DNA of 64,000 nucleotides, taken from the NCBI GenBank assembly GCA_020747065.1, contig JAGMVK010000014.1:1-64000 (forward strand). Direction: 5' to 3'. Below the pieces are notes generated by a model. That model was not told the DNA's origin. It searched no databases and saw nothing but the letters and a program-made list of their open reading frames with translations. The stretch comes from Cadophora sp. MPI-SDFR-AT-0126 (Eukaryota > Ascomycota > Leotiomycetes > Helotiales > Ploettnerulaceae). Within the stretch, counting starts at the first letter, position 1; each line of letters begins with the position of its first letter. Shown here piece after piece: positions 59,626-64,000 of the stretch. The position numbers were made by a program, and so were the translations under genes.

Positions 59626-62600
59626 ATGGCGACCTCAGGTCTTGCTATTCGAGCACAGCTTGGACGCACTGTGGCACAAACTCGAGGCTCCTCAAATCGA
59701 TCCGTCCAGCTCACACGACCATGGATCTGTCGCCAATGCTCCCGTTTGCCCATTGCTTCTACACCTGTTGGAAGACGTACATTTTACACAAGCTCTGCCA
59801 AAGATGATTCGAATCTTACGAAATCTGCAGAGGTTTCACGGGGCTCTTACTTACCCCTCGATACTTTTGCGAGACGACATATCGGTCCTACTCCAGGTAC
59901 CACAGAGCAGATGCTGAAAGCTCTGGATCCGCCAGTGAAGAGTCTGGACGAATTTGTGAAGCAAGTTCTGCCAAGCGATATCTTGTCTGCGAAGGATCTG
60001 GAAATAGATGCTGCCAAAGCCGGAGGAGAGGAAGGCTTCACGGAATCACAGCTGCTGGCCAGACTTCGAAGTATCGCCTCCAAGAACACGATTATGAGGA
60101 GCTACATCGGATGTGGATATGCGGGTACAAGGGTACCAGAAGTCATTAAGAGGAATGTTTTGGAGGGACCAGGATGGTACACGAGTTACACACCATATCA
60201 GCCAGAGATAAGCCAGGGTCGGTTGGAGTCTCTGCTGAACTTCCAGACATTGGTCTGTGATCTGACAGCTCTTCCCATCTCCAATGCGTCTCTTCTGGAC
60301 GAGTCTACGGCCGCTGCTGAGGCAATGACCTTGTCTATGAACGCCCTACCAGCTTCTCGACAAAAGAGCAAGAACAAGACTTTCTTTGTCAGTCACTTGG
60401 TGCACCCTCAGACCAAGGCAGTTCTTCAAAGTCGCGCAGACGGATTCGATATAAAAATTGAGATTGGAGATGTTCTTGCTGATGGAGGAGCACGTGTGAA
60501 GGAGCTTGGAAAAGATCTTGTTGGAGTCCTCGTCCAATATCCAGATACCGAAGGAGGAGTCGAAGACTTCAAGGGCCTGGCAGATATCATCCATGCGCAG
60601 GGAGCTACATTCAGTGTCGCAACGGATCTTCTGGCTCTAACTGTTCTCACACCACCTGGGGAGTTTGGTGCTGACATTGCATTCGGAAATGCTCAACGTT
60701 TTGGTGTGCCATTTGGTTATGGTGGACCTCACGCTGCCTTCTTCGCTGTTGGCGAGAAATACAAGCGAAAGATCCCAGGTCGTCTCATCGGTGTCTCCAA
60801 GGACAGATTAGGTGACAAGGCCATGAGACTTACGCTACAGACCAGAGAGCAACATATTCGACGCGAGAAGGCTACTAGCAATGTCTGCACGGCTCAAGCA
60901 CTTTTGGCAAATATGAGTGCGTTTTACGCCGTCTACCACGGTCCGCAAGGTCTGAAGAACATCGCTGAGCGGGCTATCAACGGTGCCAGGATCGTTGAAT
61001 CTGGTCTCAAGTCTCTTGGATTTGAGACTGGATCCAGAGGCAAGGGTGAAGATGGAAATGTTCTTTTCGACACTGTTGTCGTCAATGTTGGCCAAGGCAA
61101 GGCCGATGAGGTGCTTCAACATGCAGTCGGTGCCTTCAACATCAACCTGAGAAAGTATGATGGCAGTCGAGTGGGCATCACTATTGATGAGACTGTTGAT
61201 GCCAAGGACCTTGAGGAGATCCTTTCAATCTTCAAGAAGTTCGCTAAACCAGACACCGAAATCAATATTGGGCATATTATCAAGTCGCTGCCCGGAAGCG
61301 GAACATTGCCGATTCCAAAATCACTGAAGCGAACATCCGAATATCTCACACACCCAGTCTTCAATATCCACCACTCCGAGACCGAGCTTCTTCGCTACAT
61401 TCACCACCTCCAGTCTAAAGATCTTTCCTTGACTCACTCTATGATTCCTCTAGGTTCGTGTACCATGAAGCTCAATGCTACAACCGAGATGGCACCCGTT
61501 ACTTGGCCCGAGTTTGCCTCTATTCACCCATTCGTGCCTGCAGATCAAGCTACCGGCTATAAGGTCATGATTGATGAGCTAGAGGCTGACTTGGCCACCA
61601 TTACTGGATTCGATGCCGTATCTCTGCAGCCAAACTCTGGCGCACAGGGCGAGTTCACTGGGCTCCGCGTCATTCGTAAGTTCCAGGAACAACAGCCAGG
61701 AAAGAAGCGTGACATCTGCTTGATTCCTGTTTCTGCTCACGGAACCAACCCAGCTTCCGCAGCAATGGCTGGCATGAGGGTTGTCACTATTAAGTGCGAC
61801 ACAAAGACTGGAAATCTTGATATGGAGGATCTCAAGGCCAAGTGCGAGAAATACAGCGAGGAACTCGGTGCCATCATGATTACCTACCCCAGCACATTCG
61901 GTGTCTTCGAACCTCAAGTCAAGGCCGCATGCGACCTTGTCCATCAAAACGGCGGTCAAGTGTACATGGACGGTGCTAACATGAACGCTCAAATTGGTCT
62001 CTGCTCACCTGGCGAGATTGGAGCTGATGTCTGTCATCTTAACTTGCACAAGACATTCTGTATTCCTCACGGTGGTGGTGGCCCAGGTGTTGGACCAATT
62101 GGCGTCAAGTCTCATCTGGCCCCTTTCCTTCCAGGACATCCTCTAGTCAAGACTGGTGGAGAGAATGCCATCGCTCCTGTCAGTGGTGCTCCATGGGGAA
62201 GCGCAAGTATTCTCCCTATCAGCTGGGCATATGTGAAAATGATGGGCGGACGTGGCCTGACACATGCTACCAAGATCACTCTCTTGAATGCCAATTACAT
62301 CATGTCTCGACTTCGACCATACTACCCAATTCTCTATACCAACGAGAACTCCCGATGCGCCCACGAATTCATTCTCGACGTTCGAGGCTTCAAGGAGACC
62401 TGTGGTATCGAAGCCATCGATATTGCCAAACGTCTCCAAGATTACGGGTTCCACGCTCCAACTATGAGTTGGCCGGTGGCAAACACCTTGATGATCGAGC
62501 CTACGGAATCCGAAGGCAAAGACGAGTTGGATAGATTCATCGACGCCTTGATTTCCATTCGCGGAGAGATCCAAGCAGTTGAAGATGGCAATGTTCCAAA

Positions 62601-62902
62601 AAAAGGTAACATCCTGAAGATGGCACCACATTCCCAGAAGGACCTGATTGTTGGAGAGTGGAACCGACCGTACACTCGCGAGCAGGCTGCTTATCCTCTG
62701 CCATGGCTCAGAGAGAAGAAATTCTGGCCCAGCGTAACCAGATTAGATGATGGTAAGTTTCCAACCTCTTTCTCTCTGAGCATACATAGACTAATACTTC
62801 GCAGCTTTCGGCGACATGAATCTCTTCTGTACATGCGGCCCTGTTGAACCAGTCGACGAAGCAGGCGGCATCACCGGCGCGGCCGCGCCCAGCCCCACAT
62901 AA
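59626..62902 (+). CDS. GCV2: Glycine dehydrogenase (decarboxylating), P-protein
   Basis: Two exons (59,626-62,752; 62,805-62,902) join in frame to 1,074 residues, the usual size for fungal P-protein. The first 60 residues are basic and Ser-rich, a mitochondrial presequence. The N-terminal half begins with F-A-R-R-H-I-G-P and has S-Y-I-G-C-G-Y. The C-terminal half has the pyridoxal-phosphate site H-L-N-L-H-K-T-F (Lys809) followed by C-I-P-H-G-G-G-G-P-G, and upstream S-A-H-G-T-N-P-A-S. P-protein decarboxylates glycine in the mitochondrial matrix and passes the aminomethyl group to H-protein in the glycine cleavage system. The ATG at 59,626 is the first in-frame one. The small last exon encodes F-G-D-M-N-L-F-C-T-C-G-P and the Ala/Pro-rich end. 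Confidence 0.97.
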
Positions 62903-64000
62903 TACGCCGCCACATGAAACGACGAACTAGACTAATGAGCAACGCTTTATGCGATGGAGAGGTAATATCCGTGAAATTCAACATCAAAATTGCATGGAGT
63001 TGGTGGAAGATAACGAGTGAGCGCTTTTGCCAATTCCTTGAATTTTTGGGGGGGAATTTCAGATGATTTTGCTATCGGGTAAGGAAAGGTATAGGATCGG
63101 CGTTCTTAGATACAGGTGCTGGCTTCAACCGCCATTTTGCATTGCTGGGTGGAAATAGATCTGCTTTTCCAGTAGAATTCTTGAAATGTGAAGACGCCTG
63201 CCATTTTACCCCTGCATGTATGCGCTGAGGGAATCTTCAGTGAGATTTCTGCGGACGTCTTCTGTGTTTGTTCTTATTGAGCGCGTGCCACACATTGCGT
63301 TGATGTTTCCGTGTTCGAAGTCCCCTCGCTTATCTCAGGGGCTGATGTAAACAATCATCCGTCCTTGTCATTTCTCATGTTCTGCCTCTGGGTCGGCCTT
63401 GAGACTCTGACAACTTGACGTACTGTCTGTTTTTTTCTATCCTTAATCCGTTTTCGTATTGTGTCCCCAATGCTTCTATATCAGGGTCCGCAATACGTTT
63501 TGTCTGTCCTGGAGTTAGCGTCCTCGGCTCGTTTGGAAAGAGGTTAACAACCCCGAGTCCAAGACTTGCACATGTCTGCATGGTCTCGCAATACGTCTGA
63601 TACTACTCTTCACATTCACTCAAGCTTTGCACACTGATCATGAGCCTTCCGTATTTCCCCCGCTAAGGCTGCCTGAATACAAGAATAAATAGCACCTTCC
63701 CACCTCTCTCCACTTCTCCTCGCGGATTCTCACTTTCATAACAACGCCTTCTCGCAGCGTCAATTAGCAACATCGTGAGGAAGTCTACTCAACACGCCTA
63801 GCGCAGCCCGGCCCAGCTATCTTATGAGGCTTTAGCGTGCTTGCGAAGATTTTGCACTTCGCTGCATTACAACTTCTCTCACTGAACACAATTTTCCGCA
63901 GTGCGGATCACGTTCAGTTTTCGCTCACGTCTCCCTCGATCCTCGCTCATTTCAAGCACAACCAGTGCTCAAGTTGAATTCGGCCCAATTTGGAGCTCAT
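62903..64000. other. Window end, no gene recognised
   Basis: No coding region supported. The last 300 bases are pyrimidine-rich on the plus strand (many CTTCTC runs), which would suit the promoter or leader of a plus-strand gene beyond the window. Confidence 0.45.

Overview
The window is nuclear DNA of a filamentous ascomycete (Pezizomycotina). The genes have short GT-AG introns of about 45-170 bases. Many TA-rich islands carry the mark of repeat-induced point mutation (RIP): C-to-T and G-to-A changes on both strands, with retrotransposon reading frames full of stops. I cannot place the species. The mix of large AT islands and GC-balanced gene blocks would fit a leotiomycete, but that is inference.

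Layout. (1) Bases 1-13,090 are an AT-rich graveyard of LTR retrotransposons: a Gypsy chromovirus pol with a C-terminal chromodomain, a second Gypsy 3' fragment, a Copia gag-to-integrase fragment, and two pairs of long direct repeats that look like LTRs. (2) 13,100-19,240 holds relics (multicopper oxidase tail, a DUF3632-like pseudogene, a zinc-cluster regulator pseudogene) around one intact, unusual gene: an HD-domain nucleotidase fused to a UMP/CMP-type kinase. (3) 19,241-24,750 is a second AT island ending in a GC-richer LTR, followed by the tail of an MFS transporter pseudogene. (4) 26,433-31,888 has a 1,425-residue DUF3433-type membrane protein with a repeat-rich outer region, and a small membrane protein. 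(5) 32,200-37,018 is a stack of DNA transposons (Tc1-like, pogo-like, and a nested third). (6) 37,990-43,000 has a kinase-like pseudogene split by an 801-bp MITE, and a second, unrelated MITE. (7) 43,163-48,585 has an RNPS1-like SR protein, an uncharacterised 271-residue protein preceded by Lys/Ser-rich repeats, and an internally shortened MFS transporter. (8) 48,787-50,604 is a pogo transposon with the same TIR as the first MITE. (9) 51,393-62,902 is a conserved housekeeping block: Gfo/Idh/MocA oxidoreductase, complex I subunit NDUFA8, nucleoporin Nup57, GNAT acetyltransferase, TOM5, and glycine dehydrogenase (P-protein).

In the last block three of the six genes act in mitochondria. NDUFA8/Nup57 and TOM5/GCV2 are divergent pairs sharing short promoters. 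Elsewhere the layout is dominated by transposons and decayed genes rather than pathway clusters. No rRNA, tRNA or CRISPR array was recognised. Exon boundaries were worked out by eye from frame, splice-site consensus and family similarity; gene models given as exon lists keep frame throughout.
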